64,000 bases of DNA from the NCBI GenBank assembly GCA_007922305.1, contig ML677472.1, positions 625,814 to 689,813 on the forward strand. Reading direction: 5' to 3'. Under the pieces are notes generated by a model. It worked only from the letters and a program-made list of their open reading frames with translations, was not told where the DNA came from and ran no database searches. Positions 62,417 through 64,000 of the stretch are shown piece by piece. Source of the DNA: Dermatemys mawii. Its lineage: Eukaryota; Chordata; Testudines; Dermatemydidae. Position 1 is the first letter of the stretch. Each line of letters starts with the position of its first letter. A program made the position numbers and the translations under genes.

Positions 62417-62467
62417 ATAAGTGACAAAGAGTCCTGTAGCACCTTAAAGACTAACTGAAGTATTGGA

Positions 62468-62507
62468 GCATAAGCTTTCGTGGGCTAATACCCACTTCGT
62501 CGGATGT
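62468..62507 (-). ncRNA. Hammerhead-ribozyme-like motif, copy C (decayed)
   Basis: Read on the minus strand: stem I strand ACAT, core CCGACGA (U4 to C), one extra A, stem II GTGGG with CCCAC, GAAA, GC, TT, then ATGC. Stem I keeps 3 of 4 pairs. Confidence 0.45.
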
Positions 62508-62523
62508 ATGCAGTGTACCGCAT

Positions 62524-62563
62524 GCATCCGACGAAGTGGGTATTAGCCCATGAAAGCTTATGC
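62524..62563 (+). ncRNA. Hammerhead-ribozyme-like motif, copy B (decayed)
   Basis: Stem I GCAT 62524-62527 with ATGC 62560-62563. Core CCGACGA 62528-62534 (U4 to C). Extra A 62535. Stem II GTGGG 62536-62540 with CCCAT 62547-62551 (one G-U pair). GAAA 62552-62555, TT 62558-62559. Confidence 0.45.
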
Positions 62564-62645
62564 TCCAATACTTTAGTCTTTAAGGTGCCACAGGACTCTT
62601 TGTCACTTCTGCAATTCCAGACTAACACAGCTACCCCTCTGATTC

Positions 62646-63199
62646 TTGAGTGTTTGGATGGGTCCCCAAACACAATTCAGAGTGCCCCACTGTCCGGAGT
62701 ATGTCCAAATAAGCCAGTGAGGCTGCCTGACACATTGCTCTGCCTGATTGGCTGAGCAAGGCAGAACACTGATTCTTAGGCCCAGCTGCAGCTGGAGCTC
62801 GCTGGTTGCTCATTGCCCATGCCTGCAGGTTGTCTGCCTCCTGGTGTTCATCTTGCTTCTAGCCCTGATCCTGCCTAGATCGTTACCTGCATATAACCTT
62901 GCTCCAGCCTAGACCCTGCCCTGAACCCAGCCTTGTTCCAGTCTTGTCCCAACCTGCTCCTGCCTCCTCTGACTCCAGGTACTTCTGATCCCTGGCTCTG
63001 ACGCTGCCTTGTTCCTGGGCTCTTGCATTCAAACTCTGACTCTGGTTCTGGCCATCACTCAGCCCACTAGGCCTGACTCCTGTTCCATCCACTAGGCCCA
63101 ACTGCCCATGACCCAGTCTCCTGATACCCTTCCTACCCTACATAACCTGGACATTTACATGCCCATCAAGTACCCCAGCATCCCCAATCCCTAATGGAT
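62646..63199. other. Intergenic: no gene recognised
   Basis: A CT-rich stretch of 'cctgctccagcc'-like words at 62820-63130 is probably a degenerate repeat, unclassified. Confidence 0.4.
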
Positions 63200-63515
63200 C
63201 TTGATGTTGCCAGTTCCCATGACTTCATCTTAAATCTTGCAATATTTGATGCTTTCCGAAAGCAACAGCTTCTGGAACCATTTGAGTACATCAGAATCTC
63301 AGCTTTCCTTTAATAATAAAAAAAAAAAAGATCAAATTTCTAGCCCTTCTGGTTGCGCAGACAAAATTTGAAAACATGGACCCTAAGGCTGAAAAACAGA
63401 AGGCAAACAAAACTAGCTCAGCAATGTTTTTTTTAAAAAATCTCATTATTTTAAAGACAATCTCATGATTTTTTTGGAGTCTTACACATGATTTTTGAAT
63501 GCTTGGGGTCTCTGC
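63200..63515 (+). repeat. Unclassified dispersed repeat, copy 2
   Basis: It matches 34065-34405 in order ('tttctagccct', 'ggttgc', 'aaaaaatctcat', 'catgatttttgaatgcttgg'). Confidence 0.65.
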
Positions 63516-64000
63516 TCACTCCCTAGTGTCTCATCTTACTTACCCCATCTTCTGGTACATGACATAAGTGCCCACTACTGACTGTTACTTTCCTGGCTGC
63601 TTTCCCAAATGTATTTCTCTGGTGTGTTGGGGGTAAGGGGACATAGGAAGTGGGAAGGAGTTGCAACAGACAGATTGTGTGAGCAGCTTCAGAGGAGCAT
63701 TTTCCCTGCTCCATTCAGTGGAGACAGAGTTAGTCATGTTCCCTGGGAAGTGGGCAAGTAGTATTCTTCCTAATTTTCAAATGAATTACAGAAAGGTTGA
63801 GTGACTCATCCAAGGAAGTCTGTGGCAGAGCCAGACAGAGAACACCTGAGAATGACAGGCACAACTCAGAATTCATAGCTCAGGTGTACAGGGCTAAGGT
63901 GTCTTTAATCCACCTTTATGCTTCTCACACTTTGGGCAGTCCTGGGGGACAAGAGGTGTCTAAGATATAGTAAATTTTCAGGCTGCCCTCTGAGCAGTAG

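Larger units (their letters stand above)
62417..62645. repeat. Penelope-like/retrozyme-type repeat, head-to-head inverted pair (copies C and B)
   Basis: The left arm (62421-62509) is the reverse complement of the right arm (62517-62606). The centre lies near 62513. The right unit continues to 62645 with 'ccagactaacac' and 'ctacccctctgatt', as in copy A at 1-260. Each arm carries one hammerhead-like fold. Confidence 0.8.

Noticed and set aside
1..64000. CRISPR array, operon or other prokaryotic system
   Set aside because: There are no direct-repeat/spacer arrays and no dense coding. Introns, LINEs, SINEs and microsatellites show vertebrate nuclear DNA.

Overview
The window is vertebrate nuclear DNA, most probably from a cryptodiran turtle. 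The case rests on repeats. There is one tRNA-derived SINE of the tortoise polIII/SINE type at 57212-57399, whose tail matches the CR1 3' end. There are many CR1 LINE pieces ending in the typical 'cctcctgaggtc ... attctatgattct' terminus, and a dense set of non-autonomous hAT, Harbinger-like and mariner-like elements. The species call is an inference; the repeats themselves can be read directly.

The one protein gene I can support is an intact TRPV5/TRPV6-type epithelial calcium channel on the minus strand. It has 15 coding exons from 44946 (ATG) down to 12049 (TGA). I placed every junction by reading AG acceptors and GT donors against reading phase. The joined CDS is 2169 nt, in frame throughout, and encodes 722 residues, which is the usual TRPV5/6 length. 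Six ankyrin repeats (exons 2-6), S1-S6, the pore aspartate, the TRP helix and a C-terminal calmodulin-binding-type Trp region are all present. Some segments look more like mammalian TRPV5 and others more like TRPV6, so I do not choose between the two names.

Layout. 1-12048 is the 3' flank, with CR1 pieces, a MIR and a Penelope-like piece at the very start. 12049-44946 is the gene. Intron 1 is about 12 kb and holds a MITE, a diverged tandem duplication and a LINE fragment. Intron 6 holds a 1.66-kb hAT with a second hAT inside it. Intron 7 holds a long inverted repeat, a G-rich hAT end and a second palindromic MITE. Introns 12, 13 and 14 hold hAT, CR1 and other repeats. 44947-64000 is the 5' flank: a presumptive promoter region without a recognisable TATA box or CpG island, then intergenic DNA dominated by transposons. 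The most striking block there is 56100-58500, a minus-strand LINE broken by a SINE and two hAT-type elements.

The most unusual signal is a hammerhead-ribozyme-like fold in the dispersed repeat at both ends of the window (132-171 and 62468-62563). It has a 3-4 bp stem I, a CUGANGA-type core, a 5-bp stem II and GAAA followed by a minimal stem III. Every copy seen has a core mutation, so these are fossils, but the layout is that of the small hammerheads known from Penelope-like retroelements. I found no second TRPV paralogue and no other host gene.
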